Source of the DNA: Chimonanthus salicifolius
Lineage: Eukaryota; Streptophyta; Magnoliopsida; Laurales; Calycanthaceae
DNA: 64,000 nt
Direction of reading: 5' to 3'
NCBI GenBank assembly: GCA_013350335.1
Contig: CM023538.1
Location: forward strand, 52,248,769 to 52,312,768
Position numbers and translations under genes: made by a program. The first letter of the stretch is position 1. Each line of letters starts with the position of its first letter. This document shows positions 46,080 through 58,099 of this stretch, in pieces. Under the pieces are notes generated by a model. The model did no database searches and was not told the DNA's origin. It saw nothing but the letters and a program-made list of their open reading frames with translations.

Positions 46080-49000
46080 TGTAATACCCTGCCCTAGATT
46101 AGGCGTAGTTTAGCTTAATTTAATCATGTTTAACTGGTTAATCTCAAAGATCACGGTTAGGGCTTTGAGGAAAGCCCAAGTGTGGCCCAATCCGAGCTCG
46201 TGAGCTCAGTGATCCAACTCGTTCAGCTGGAGGGGCATTTTAGTAATTTACCGCTTGTTGTGTTGCTTTTATAAATTATGTTATTATGTGATTATAATTG
46301 GTTGATAATGTTCTCCTTAATAAAGGATTTACATTTCTGATTTTAAAACGAATTTATTTTCAGAAAATGGTATCTAAAATTCGCCCGTCAAAACCCCGAA
46401 AGGGAGTATTAATTATTTTAAAGAGTTTTGGAAATGAAATAATTTTTGAAACTAGTATTTTGTAGTAGACCATTTTAAGTGTGGTCTAGTTATTTCATTT
46501 CACCCCAAAATGAGATTTCTAAATTGGTTATTTTAACATTTGTTTAATTAAGTAAATATTGGTAAATTATGATTTTTATTTAAATCAATGGTTTTTAGTA
46601 AGAGATAAATTCCAAAATTTTTATGGAGATTAAGGTTTTCAAAACCCAACCTATCTATAAGGTTGGATCAAGTTTTTGAGTTTTTAGAATCATACTTTCA
46701 GTTTAAAAATTGGTTTTTATTAAAACCAGGGGCTAAAATGCAAAACCAGAATTGTTGGAGGGCTGATCTGCAACCAAATAGAAAACCTACTGGTTCACTA
46801 TTGCAAGTGTAAGCAGACGCTGCATGCAGTGGCTGTCCAGCCCAGTTTTTCCGGCCAATTTTCTATAAATTGGCCATCGGTTCAGCCTGATCAACTCTCA
46901 TTTCCCTATCTCTCTCAGTCTCCCTCTCAGTTGTTTGAAATTAGCCAGACTCAGGCGACCCTTAGCCTCTGTTCTTACCAGTTTTTCTGTCACTGTAAGC
47001 TTGGAAGGGAAAAGTTTTCAAAAATCTGGATTTCAGCCCAGGAACCTCAGTGAAGGTATCCTTTGCATTCCTCTTTCAATTCCAACTAGTTTAGAATCAA
47101 GAAAATCGGATTTTGGCCCTGATTTGATTAAGAAAAACCAGTTTTAAATCTAAGGAAAAACCATGGGCTTCATGTACCCGTGAGGATTTACTATTAAAAT
47201 TTGTTGGCCAAGTGAGCTTCAAGGCTCCAAACCATTCCCTATGGAAAGAGGAGTCCATCAGACCGGCTGGATGTGAAAACCGAGTCCGGGAAGCCCTCTG
47301 TTTTCGGATTCGTATTTCATTGTGTAACGGTCGTCACTGTCTGCTGGTGCAGACAGTGGAGGAAGACGACTCTCGGAAGGTCTGAGAGCCGATCTTTAGA
47401 CGGTCCGAACCTTCGGACGGTCCGAGAGCTGACCCTCGGACGGTCCGAGCTTCACCCGAAGCCCAGTTACGCCCGAGGCAGGCCAGACCCCTTCGGACGA
47501 ACCGAGCCGAGCTCGGAAGGACCAAATCCGCTCGGACGTTCCGAACCCAGACTTCGAATGTTCTGAGGACCCAGACCCACCGAGACTTATTTTCCTCTGT
47601 TTTTCAGTTCGGAAGGACTTCGGATGACCTGAGACCCGATCTTCGGACGATCCGAAGTCAGACCCATGTTCCGAGGTCAATGACTAAATTAAGTGTGGTT
47701 CGGATGATCCGAAGCCACTGTACCTGGTTCCGAGGCATGTTCCGAGGGACCCAGTATTTTAGTGTTAAAATGTTGTTGATGACTCTTGTTTGATGTATTA
47801 ATGTGATTAATGATGTGTTATATTGATTAATACCCCTTGTTAATTAAAAGTGTACTAACCCCTTTTCTCTTATTACTTATAGTGTAAATACTATTGTATT
47901 CGCTTCCAGGCCGACCCTATTGGTCGGGCACTGAGTGATTCACTTTCAGGCCGACGCTATATAATCGGGCACTGAGTGACCCCGAGGCCTAACTCAAAAT
48001 GTCAGATCTGGTCCTATCCAAAAGACAACCGAGAAGTGACCCAAGGATCTAGACCTAACTCAATAAGTCAATCTGGTCAATGCCCAGAAGACAATATGAG
48101 TTTTGGACTGAGCCCCTTTTTACTTTATTATTATATTGTGGATTATGATAATTTAAAAATGATAGAAACCAAGTAGGAGACTCAATTCCATGAGCTCTAG
48201 ATATTTTTGAGAAAACGTATGATTTCCAAATACTGCTTGTGGGTATGTGTTTGTTATGTATATTGATTATGCACTTGTGTGTTGTTTGAACAGAGACCGC
48301 GTAAACCACACATCACGGTGAGGGAACTTAACTCTGAAGGATATGTAAACAGGTTTATTATAAGATGAGTATTGAGCAATGAGTGGTTTCAGATTTGATG
48401 AACCCACTCATGTACCTAAACTTGATGCATTATGGTAAGAGTGCTGATGATGATTGTGACATTATGATGTTGATCATATGAGTATGTAAGACTGCTTCCA
48501 CGTACCTGGGCTATTGAACCAATATCGGCCATATGGGAGATGGTTTATGTCTATTGGACCATGGGCGGACCATGATGTCGTCAGTTGCTGACTTGAGGGT
48601 GTCAGTATCGGCTAAGTCAGAGCTGGAGATGTACTTGTAAGGATGTATTTTGACTGTGTCGGGACTTAATACTAGTCTCAGCGTAGTCGGCAGGCATTAC
48701 ATTGGATGATAGCAGTAATTGATGATGTTGATGCATTACATGAGATTATGCTTATTGTTATCAAGCATGTGATATTGAACTGTTGCTAACCTGTTATTTT
48801 ACTTAAACTGCATTGTTATATTTCCTTCTTTATCAGGCTTAGGGTAGATAAGCTGTGATGATGGTTTGGGATTCCCCCTGAGGGGAATACCCTGATTTGT
48901 GCTTTCTGGTTCTTGGAACCTCTTGCCTTTGTAAAGTACCGGATGTGGTACTTAGTTTATGTAAACTTTTTGTATGGAGACTACGACGCTGCTGTAGTCA

Positions 49001-49251
49001 TTTTGTTGTTACCTTGAGTGATGAATCAATGGATGGATTTTGTTTGATCATGTTATGTGTTGACGTTATTGTTATGTCTATTTTTATGGGGTAGACTTAT
49101 GGTATGTGTTTGAATCCACGTGTTGGGATCATGTGTGACCTTTGGGCCTAACCGTTGATCTGGCCCAGTCGAAGCACTCGTGTTAGTTTATCTTTCAAAA
49201 AAAAAAAAATTAGTCGCGTTCCGGGCCCACCCTTCGGGTCGAGGCATGACA
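46080..49251 (+). repeat. Ty3/gypsy-type solo LTR (3.2 kb)
   Basis: Starts TGTAATACCCTGCCC and ends GGCATGACA. The flanking 5-mers ATAAT (46075-46079) and ATAAC (49252-49256) match at 4 of 5 positions. The layout matches the other long LTRs: GGGGCATTTTAGTAATTTACC near the start, and late CACATCACGGTGAGGG. A GC-rich block of CGGACGGTCCGA palindromes spans 47370-47760. No coding sequence is present. ORF-length stretches in this region are non-conserved. Confidence 0.75.
47370..47760. repeat. CGGACGGTCCGA palindrome cluster
   Basis: More than ten variants of TCGGACGGTCCGA, TCGGAAGG and GATCCGAAG occur within 390 bp, many self-complementary. The block is much richer in G+C than the surrounding LTR. 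Confidence 0.8.
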
Positions 49252-50322
49252 ATAACTCAATAGGTTCCCTAAATTAACATATGAGCAAATAAACATTTAT
49301 ACAAGGTGTGTAGAGTTCTCACCTCGAAAGTTAAGAAGTTCTGGGTTGATCTTCGGGTCGTACCACGTCGGGTTCGGGGTTCGAAAGCTGTAATCATACA
49401 AAGAGAACATAATATACCACTTTTAGTTCATGTATTAGGCTTACACAAAGTTTAGAAGTAAAACCCTCAAATATAGATTCAAGATTTAACCTTAATATGG
49501 ATTAATCTCTTCAATCCATGGGAAATCCCTAATCTTCTCCCATGATTCATCTCAAAATCAACACCATATCCTTTTTCTCCAATCATCTACCTCCCAAAGG
49601 GTTCCAAAACCTTTTTTCTAACAACATACATGTCCACCAAAGCCTTACTTCAAAAATCTCCATTTATTTCCATGGGTTCCTTTCCAAATAAGGCCTATTG
49701 GCCGTCATAAACTCCATTCTCATCAAATCCCATAAAATCCCATCATATAAGAAAAAAGGGAGAGAAAATGATCAATAATTTTACCTTTAGAGAAGAAGGA
49801 ATCATGCAAGAGAAGCTCTAAGCGCGGGAAATCCGAATCTAACGCTTGTTACGGGTGAAAATGGATGGAGGGAGGGAAGAAGACGCTAGGGTTTGCTGGT
49901 AGGGAAGAGGTGTTGGCTGCTGGAAAGGGAAGAAGATGAAAAAAAACCTAATGTTCGTGAATGTGGGGTTTAATTACGGAACTTAAGTTCTGTCGTCGGT
50001 CGGACTAATGCACAGTGTTGGTCGAACCGTCACTGTTCGGAAAAATGCCTAAAACTCAAGTCTGTCGATCGGTCCGAAGTCACACTTCGGTCAAACCGAT
50101 GAAAACAACGCTCTGTCGGTTGATCCGACCATAACGTCGGTCGAACTGACACACTTCATTAAATTTATTTTTAATTATTTTCCAACTCTTATTTGATAGT
50201 GATGGTCTCTGATTGCCACGTGTGCTCATACGAGACCCACATGGGACCCTCCAGCACTACTCACAAGTGTATCCCTTATTATGACATCATATATCGATAA
50301 TTCTAAGAGTTGGATCATTACA
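49252..50322 (-). repeat. LTR remnant, gypsy type
   Basis: Contains TTACCTTTAGAGAAGAAGG (49790), purine-rich sequence, a short cluster of GTCGGTCGGAC-type palindromes (49990-50150) and the terminal GGATCATTACA. It is the right part of the split LTR described at 42770-50322. Confidence 0.6.
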
Positions 50323-51167
50323 AAAACTAGCAACCGGAATTTTAGTAAAAATGAATTTTTCAGAATATTTTAGAAATTCTATGTTAAATTTTAAGCTGCG
50401 ACTTTAGATATTTTCCTATTTCCACTAATTTTTTTCGAATTTCGGATCATGTTTTGCATTAAAATTGCAAAAATACTCCATCAAAATGAATATTTTTTTA
50501 AAAAATTTGGTCACATTAGGTTTTCCATTTTTAAATATTCTCAACATTTTATATATTTATTCAAAAAAATATGAGCAAATGCATATTGTCCATTTATCAT
50601 CGTGATGTTTAGTATCACTGATGTGCCCATATCACTGATATATATTAGCTGTCATTTTTTATACTCCTGAAAATATTCATTCTAAAGAGACATGTTCTTG
50701 AGACAATTTTAAATCACATACTATTTGAAAAAAATAAATGTAAGTCTACTTGTCCTATAAACTCAAAAATAATAATTATTAATGTGAAATTTAAAATAAA
50801 AAGTGTATCAAGTAGAACTCAAAATTAACTATTTATTTTATTCATTTAAACTAAATAAATTAAATATCTAAATGAAACTTTTCCTTCATAATTTGTAGTC
50901 AGTCCAACTTATAAGAATACTACATTTCAGCGTCAGGTCATTAAATATAACGAATCTTTAAAGTTAGAAGTTCCACATTCAAAGTGGTTTTTATGCCACC
51001 AAAGCCCCTTTCTTATTATAATTATTGTTCAAAAGTTTGGGTTATATTTGTCCGTCTACTCGGCTCCGATCCAGGCACATGTACGAATGGCGATTCAGGT
51101 ATGAAGAAAGTACTGAAAATTGTGTTGCTGAAGTATTTTCTTAAGATTGGTTTATTCTTAAACTGTT
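50323..51167. other. A/T-rich region upstream of MATE exon
   Basis: No gene recognised. A possible upstream MATE exon may lie around 50984-51098, ending before GTATGA, but its coding content is not conserved enough to call. Confidence 0.4.
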
Positions 51168-52125
51168 ATGGGTGACAGCAGCTTATCGATGGTGATTCAA
51201 ATTCTACTTTCTTTACCTTTCTCAACTTGTTTTTCTTTTCAGGTGGTGGTGGTATTGGAGGAGCTGAAGCAACTTTGTTCTATGGTGCTGCCTATAACAG
51301 CCATGAATTTGGTCATCTACGTCAAAGCCATGCTCTCTGTACTCTTTCTAGGACGGCTGGGGAGCTTGGAGCTCGCAAGCGGTGCACTCGCCATCGGTTT
51401 CACCAACATCACCGGCTACTCGGTCTTATTCGGACTTGCCTCCGGGCTTGAACCAATCTGCAGCCAGGCTTTCGGTTCCAACAACTTCAACCTCGTCTCC
51501 CTCTCCTTGCAGAAAACTTTTTTATACTTAACTTATTGCTATCTTACCCATCAGCCTACTGTGGCTAAATCTTGAAAAGATCATGATCGCCATAGGCCAA
51601 GATCCCGATATGTCTGCAATTGCAGCAACTTTCTGCTTATACTCCCTACCCGATTTGCTCGTCAATGCGTTTCTACAGCCTCTAAGAGTCTACCTTCGTT
51701 CCCAGGGAGTGACGAGGCCGATGATGTACTGTTCAGTAATTTCGCTCTTCTTAGACGTGCCCTTGAACATCTTGCTGGTGTTTGTATTCAAGTTTGGCGT
51801 AGCGGGGGTTGCCGCCGCCGCAGTCTTGAGCAATCTTAATATGGTCATTTTCCTGGTTGGGTATCTCTACTTTTCTGGGGCCTGTGAGTGGACATGGAGG
51901 CGTTGGAATTTAACCGTTGTCTGTCAACTCCAGCAGCTGCTTGAGCTGGCATTGCCTAGCTGTTTTGCTGTGTGTCTGGAGTGGTGGTGGTATGAAATCA
52001 TGACACTGCTTGCCGGCTACTTGCCTAATCCGAGGCTCGCCGTCGCCACAACAGCGGTTCTGATTCAGACAACGAACCTCATGTATACGCTATCGTTGTC
52101 ACTGTCCTCATGCACTTCCACCAGG
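51168..52125 (+). CDS. MATE/DTX efflux transporter, N-terminal two-thirds, one frameshift
   Basis: Encodes a MatE-family membrane transporter that would export organic compounds in exchange for protons or sodium. Visible parts are [67 protein letters not shown], then [31 protein letters not shown] and [18 protein letters not shown]. The order and hydrophobic segments fit DTX proteins of the QAFG-containing group. TTTTCTTTTCAG at 51231-51242 is a possible splice acceptor, so conserved coding may start at 51243 rather than at ATG 51168. An extra base near 51530 ends the first frame at a TGA at 51573-51575. At the 3' end CACCAGG precedes GTACGG, a plausible donor at 52126 where relatives continue with V-x-N-E-L-G-A. 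No later exon is found. Pseudogene, or a gene with a lost or very distant 3' exon. Confidence 0.88.
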
Positions 52126-53767
52126 GTACGGCTTTTCCAACTCCATTTAATTCTAATAATAAAATAATATTATCAAAAGAAATTAAACATTGATAATTAA
52201 TAATGAAGTTCACTTAGTGTTTATTTAATTTAATTTAAATTAATAATATTAATGATACTAATTTTTTCTAAATTCTTGAATCAATGACATTTTTTTATTT
52301 TATATAATTAGTGTTTTTTTTTTTTATAATTGTAGTTCCTTGTAATCTTAATCATAGTGATATGGAAACAACTTAATTTTAAAACTCATCTATATTAAAT
52401 CTTAAGGATTGTCAATGGCTAAGGACCTGCCTAAAATGGGAGGTGAATCATGTTCAACACATAAGGCCACAAAGTCACTCCTCTTAATCTAATCCTATTA
52501 ATGTTGAGCAATATCTCTTCCACGATTACACCTTTCAACGGCGAGTATGGTTTAGACATCTGGAACGGTTTTAGATTAAAGTTGCCAAAGGAAACTAAAG
52601 TGTTTAGAAGATATTGAGTCGCAAATAAACAAATGGCACGAAGTGCTCCACATCTGAATTTTGTCAAATCTAGGGTAGTGCTTGCATCGTCAAATGCTTG
52701 GCTCCTAGTAATATTTCATTTGTTAAAATGATTTATATTTAATATGAATTTCATAAAAAAATATTTTAATTTAGATAATTAAATAATATTTGTAATTTTT
52801 TTATTTTTATTCTCGTTATTTTATTAAAATAAATTCAGTTTTCCATTTAATCTGAACAGAGGCTCTTTAGTTTTTCATATTATTCAACATTACTAAAGAA
52901 ATCGATACACTGATTATATTCAATTATTCATCAATTGTTGTGATATCTCACTTTTCAATTAAGTGCAAATACTTGTCAGCCGTTGAATGACATTCATCAC
53001 AGGGATTTGCTACCATAAATGGCTCTTGAAAATCTGAATGGAGGACATCAATGCATTCTTTATAACCATCATATATAACATTTTCTCATCTGGATCATAG
53101 TTATGTTTTGGATGCTCATTAAATAATTTTTTTCTCTAAATTTCTACGAATCTCATCTAATTCAACAAAAAAAAAAAAAAAGATAGATTCATCAGCACTA
53201 AGCTGACCTTCATCATCAAATCAAGTTGTCAGCCCCCACCAATTTCATGTGATTCAATTTCCAACGCATCATGCTTTATTTCAGTAGTTTTAAAATACCT
53301 AACTTGTCCTTTCGTTTCAAATATGAAGATCCATATCTAGAAAGAGATTGTTAAGGTGTTTTAGATGCAACCTGAGTATAAGAGATTTTAATAAGTTCTA
53401 CTTTGTTGTGGCCAATCTTTATTTAAAAGATTTGTTCACTGTCCTCTGTTGAAAATCCATCTCCACTGCCTTGCCTTCGTTAAATACGTTCACCCAAGAT
53501 GATTTAGTTTCGCCTTTAAAGAATCTGGAACTTTCCTGTATACAAAAATATCTTCTACTTTTCCCACGTCAAATTCATGTCCAGAATCAATTCTTTGGTG
53601 TTAACATCTAGAAGAATTTTACTTACAGTAGATGTAGAAGATGTGGATCTGGATTTTCCATCTAACAACACTTCTTCAAAATTGGGTACAAAAAGATAAT
53701 CCTTGTTCTAATCATGTGTTCGATCAAAGTTAGTACCTTAAGTTCATCTCGTCCTCCTGCTTATCAT
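52126..53767. other. A/T-rich region after MATE exon
   Basis: No second MATE exon is recognised. The - strand around 53460-53740 has a partly open stretch (NKDYLFVPNFEEVLLDGKS) without a known domain. The - strand at 52431-52667 is open but unmatched. Confidence 0.5.
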
Positions 53768-53950
53768 TGTTAAAATCAATAATTTGTATTCATTAAGGAG
53801 TATTACAACTATATATATAGACTCTAGCCGATCTTAGGGCTATTTTAGTTAAACTCAAACTCTAACCTAATCTAAACTAAATTCATCTCTTAATAGAGAT
53901 TAACCCAAACTATGAATCCTAACCAAACACTAATTTTAATATATTCAACA
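53768..53950 (-). repeat. short copia-type LTR (183 bp)
   Basis: On the - strand it starts TGTTGAATATATT and ends TTTTAACA, with a TATATATATAG promoter-like motif. It is preceded on its upstream (right) side by the polypurine tract AAGGGGGAA, so it is a 3' LTR. Internal sequence right of it (53951 to about 54100) shows a CAAGTGGTTCACTGCTTG hairpin but no coding domain. The 5' LTR is absent. Confidence 0.65.
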
Positions 53951-53962
53951 TTCCCCCTTAAA
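53951..53962 (-). other. polypurine tract
   Basis: On the - strand TTTAAGGGGGAA directly abuts the LTR start at 53950. Confidence 0.65.
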
Positions 53963-54143
53963 CTCAAGTGGTTCACTGCTTGAGTTTACAATTATTGAAC
54001 TAAAACAAAAAACTAATAACTAGATAAACCAACTGCTGGATGACGCCATCTAGTGAACAGTAGCAGATCAATGGTGAAGACGTGCTGACGAAGCCAAAAA
54101 CTGAGCTAATGTGCCATGTGTAATACAAGTTATAAAGCCGAAC

Positions 54144-54584
54144 TTACTCCAACACTCCCTCCTTCCACTTGTTGCCCAAAAGACCAATGCCAATGCTAAT
54201 ACCAATGCTAATGCCACCAATACTAATGCCACTTCCAAATCCAATTCCAAAGAACATAAAGTTTGACCCGTGCCAATAGGGACCGCAAAGTGTAAAGAGA
54301 ACAAGAAACCAAATCATCCAAAATGTGGCTGCAAACGGAGGAGACACGGTATAAATGGTAGCAAAGGATATCAATGCAAAATCAAATTTACCAAAAAAGA
54401 GAGAGAAAAGGCAGAGAAAAATGACTGCAAATGCAAAACTGGACAGCAAATGTGATGGAGAGGTTGAGGAAGAGGATAGTTGCAAAGGACAAAGTCCAGC
54501 AACAAGAGGAAGGAATAGCGAGGACAAGGGGGAATCCAAATCACTGCAAATCGTGAAAGGTAGAAAACGGGCTGGTTGAAACAA
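54144..54584 (-). other. 146-codon open frame, hydrophobic, unrecognised
   Basis: The - strand frame is rich in Leu, Ser, Phe and Ile, with several membrane-like segments and a Gly-Ile repeat (GISIGGISIGISIGIG) encoded by a 12-bp repeat of CCAATGCTAATG. No family is recognised, and nearby retroelement debris makes a chance frame likely. Confidence 0.2.
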
Positions 54585-54592
54585 AGATGGTG

Positions 54593-55285
54593 TTCTAGAA
54601 TCTCTATCAAAGAGTCGTTGACCACAAAGGATCGTTTCAGCCTTTCACCGAGGGGTCGGTGCATAAGAGACTCTTGATCAGAGGCTTTATATATCAATCT
54701 GGCCGACCAGTCTTTTACCACGTCGATCGATATTGTCTCCACCGAGGAGTAGGTGAAATCGACTGGTCGAGCTTATAATAAACTTAATTCATATTTCCAA
54801 GTTCACTTCCAACTCACTGTTCATCGAGTGGTCAGTGCATACGAGACTCTCGATCAGAGGCTTTCCCAGAATGACAGTTCTATGATCCAGAACTTATGTC
54901 AATCCAGCCGACTAGTCTTTGACCACGATCGGTAGATCTTGTCTCCACCGAGGAGTCGGTGAGAACGATTGGTCAAGCTGATAGTAAACTTAATTCATAT
55001 TTCCAAGTTTACTTCCAGCTCACTGTTCAACTTCCTCTCTTAGGCTTCTTATGGTTTTACCATTTGTTCAACTAAGTCTAGAGATAGTCCTTTTAAGGTG
55101 TGGGTACCACCTAAAGTCATCTATGGCCAAATACCTGTTGTGATTGCCACATACGATGAACTTCAATCCGGTGGAGCATGATCTTCACTGTTGATCACCT
55201 TGAATCTTCAAGTTTCTTAGCAAGTGCTTCTTCCCGAGTTATGGAATTGACAAACATAGGGACTCGGCAAGCTGGGGGACTAATA
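54593..55285 (-). repeat. 3' LTR, truncated
   Basis: Closely parallels 60080-60591: GAGTCGTTGACCAC, TTTCACCGAGGGGTCGGTGC, GGTGTGGGTACCACCTAAAG and ACTCGG-AAGC-GGGG-ACTAA. An internal block of about 185 bp (GTCGGTGC..AAGTTCACTTCC) is duplicated within it. About 1.1 kb at its left is missing relative to the 5' LTR. Confidence 0.82.
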
Positions 55286-55300
55286 ATCTTCCCCTTTGTC
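55286..55300 (-). other. polypurine tract
   Basis: GACAAAGGGGAAGAT precedes the LTR start on the - strand, similar to the AAAGGGGGAGATTG of related elements. Confidence 0.75.
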
Positions 55301-56233
55301 AATTTCATGACAAAACCTAGAAACTAACTCAGTTATAAACCCACCCTTATTACATCACATTTGACTACAAAAATATTACATAGATTACATGTACATATTC
55401 AAATGGACAACAAGACTATGATATTCATATTCATGTTCAGCTTGCTTCATTTTCATTATTCCTGTTCAAGCACATTAGTAAACACCACTAGAAAATCATT
55501 AGAGGAGTTAGTCCAAAACAAAAATATGCATTCTATGGACTAAACTAGATTAACATTCATTCTTTCCCACACACCAATGATTTCCTAGTCACCAACACTA
55601 CCCAGTGTTGATAAGATTTTCTCCCCCACTCTTCTTGAGTTTGATCTCCCAAACTCCAAGTATAGACATTCTCCCCATGTCCATTGGCTTCTTCATATTT
55701 CTCCCCTTTATGGCTCTCTCTCTCTAGTGGTCCAAGCACTTACGCTTCACAATTACTTCACTTAATTGGTTATGATGTCTTGTAGCTTCTATTAATTTCT
55801 CCCACATTTTGTCAAAAAATTGACAAAGGTTTAGTAGACAGACAGAGATATGATTTCAAACACTCCCCCATGCTCCTTGCATTTAGTGCTTCAATGAGTT
55901 CATATCCAAACTCTTTAAATCTACCCATTTATCAATGCATTCTTATTACACATTCAAACATTGATCTTCCCCTCAATACAATAAATTTTTCAATGCATTA
56001 TTGTTTTTCTTCTTCCTTCCCTTTAAAATTTGTGTTGTCTCAAATATGTTCTCCTATTGGGGTCAAGCTACCTTACCTAGCTTCAATTGAATCTTCTTCC
56101 CCCATACTCAAACCTTTAGTTCTTCCATGAATGTGGAGAGGTTTTGAAGGTTTTGAATTGATTCATTCATGAAAGTTGCAAAGGCATCAATATTTTTTTC
56201 CAACTTTTGATGTTTTTCAAAGGAGAAATAGAG

Positions 56234-56650
56234 TTATCTTATAAGAGCTCTATCAGATTCGACTTTTGTATCTTCCACACGCTCTGTTCTTTTCTCCTTT
56301 TTTACCTTACCAGTAGCAGTTCTCTCAGGTGTATCCTCATCACTGCTTGATTCTACTGGAGGAGTGAGATCCTTTTGACATTTCCCTTTACCACTCACTT
56401 CTTCTACATTGGCTCCAACTGGAAAGGTAAGCTTCTTAATGGTCACTCCACTAGGCCTTCTAGGTATGGGTGGTGGAGATTTCTTCTTGTGAGATTTCCT
56501 CGAGAGGGTCTTGACTCGACAACCTATAGTATTCAGGAGAGACGAAGATTTTCTTTGATACCACTGAGATTTGGGTTTCTTAGGCAATGTGACATGATCA
56601 TTCTCAGAATTCGATGGCACATTGATGACTGGGGACTTGTTCCTTGTCAT
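56234..56650 (-). CDS. third ORF between pol position and 3' LTR, basic protein
   Basis: An uninterrupted 138-codon frame beginning MTRNKSPVINVPSNSENDHV encodes a Lys/Arg/Ser-rich protein with KKKSPPPIPRRPSGVTIKKL and an acidic patch SSSDEDTPE. No conserved domain is recognised. In the - strand reading it lies after the place where pol would be and before the polypurine tract, where SIRE-type elements may carry an extra or envelope-like ORF. A U/C-rich leader-like region (56660-57110) precedes it. There is no signal peptide or clear membrane helix. It could also be a captured or chance frame. Confidence 0.4.
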   Translation of the reverse strand: MTRNKSPVINVPSNSENDHVTLPKKPKSQWYQRKSSSLLNTIGCRVKTLSRKSHKKKSPPPIPRRPSGVTIKKLTFPVGANVEEVSGKGKCQKDLTPPVESSSDEDTPERTATGKVKKEKRTERVEDTKVESDRALIR

Positions 56651-58099
56651 TCTCCACTATGCTTTTCTTTAGCTTAGAAACAACAAAATCACTTAGAGGG
56701 GAGAAGAATGGGCAAAGCTTACCCAACCAATGGGAATCACAAAAACGTGATTTTCGAGCTACCGGAGGCGGGAGAACCAGAAACCCTCTGGTTTTCCGGC
56801 AAGAAATCGATACGAGATATCTTGTTGTTGGATCTAGGGCACGGGAGAAGATGAGGAAATTGCTAGAGTCCAGCGGAAAGAGGAACGATGAATTTAAATT
56901 AATCTATCGTTTTTGTAGAAAGAGACCTTTTAACTTATTCTTTCCGACTCACCGACGGGTCGTGACCAATGACCAGTCTGTGTCGACATGTCGATATTTA
57001 TCCATCTGTCTCTCCTTTCTATTTTTCCCCCTTTTAGACAGTGTTCTGATTTCCAACAATAACAACATGTCTGTTCCTCTGACTGGTCTATCCTTCGACC
57101 TGAATTTCAATTGAAGGATGATTGGGTGTTTTGTGTTTGTGTGTGTGCTAGCAATTTCATAGTTCATCAAGCTTTCCTTATACACCTTTCAATGCCAATT
57201 TAGATACATATATTCACACAAGTTCTGTGCTATTAGATGATTCAACATATCCTTCTGAAGGTAGGCAAAAAATCATGGATTACAGATCTCTTTCCTAAAT
57301 CCAAACCAATCCAATTACTTTGGGCACATTTAGTTTACCTATTTCAACGTATTACCCAAGTGTGTGATGTCATGAGATGAGGCATCTCCAGGCTTTAGCA
57401 AAGACAAGGTGTGCTATGAACAAAACTTGTTCCACATAATGTGTAATATAACGGATATTGGAATGAGACACTAAGCACACAAATCATATATTCATTTTAC
57501 ATTTTGAATACATTAATTATGCATATGAAAATGAAGTATGATGCTATCCACACAGTTCTCATGCCTGTTATCATGTTATTACCTAAGCATGATAAACATT
57601 CTTACCATTCTTTCACGCATCCTCCAATGAGGTTTATTTCCTGAAAAGAGTTGGTACATAAATGGATTATTTGCTCATTTTGATCAACACTTTTGGTAGG
57701 TCACACTAAACAAAAAATCCATTTAAAGACATAGAGCATGTTTCATTCCACATGGGATTCATAAGTTTAGGAACTTGGAATGAAACTAGACTGCGTATGT
57801 GTACCATTCACACCCTATTCATGAGGTAATGCACAAACTACATTCATTTCCTAAAGATGCACAAATCACATGGTATATGAAATGAAATGAGACAAGTACT
57901 AGGGTGCAAACCTTCATGATCATACTGTTATCTTATACTCAATCAATCCAACAATCAAACAAGAACATGGATTGAATGTGAGATACACAAGCAATTCCAA
58001 AAGTATATCTCAAATGTGGTATTCACTTACATATTTGAACATAACATTGTGAGACTTTGAATTTAAGTCCACAATCCAGTGATGGCCTTTTATTAAATC

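Larger units (their letters stand above)
42770..50322 (-). mobile_element. probable gypsy LTR split by three later insertions
   Basis: The right end GAGTTGGATCATTACA (50322) is an LTR start read on -. The A/T-rich and purine-rich parts at 49252-50322 follow the layout of the LTR at 33881-36844. Removing the copia solo LTR (42968-44485), the hAT element (44905-46016) and the solo LTR (46080-49251) leaves 42770-42967, 44486-44904, 46017-46079 and 49252-50322. These could form one LTR of about 1.75 kb, starting TGTCACACCAACC. The left end is inferred and its flanks show no target duplication. Confidence 0.4.

Noticed and set aside
52431..52667. 78-codon - strand frame downstream of the MATE exon
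   Set aside because: No recognisable family, and it does not continue the MATE protein in either strand.
54144..54584. Possible envelope-like membrane protein
   Set aside because: Hydrophobic and partly repetitive, but it has no signal peptide or family match and lies between two unrelated retroelements. Kept only as a low-confidence open frame.
56644..57114. 156-codon + strand frame
   Set aside because: It is antisense to the leader of the third ORF in a - strand copia element and shows no recognisable domain.
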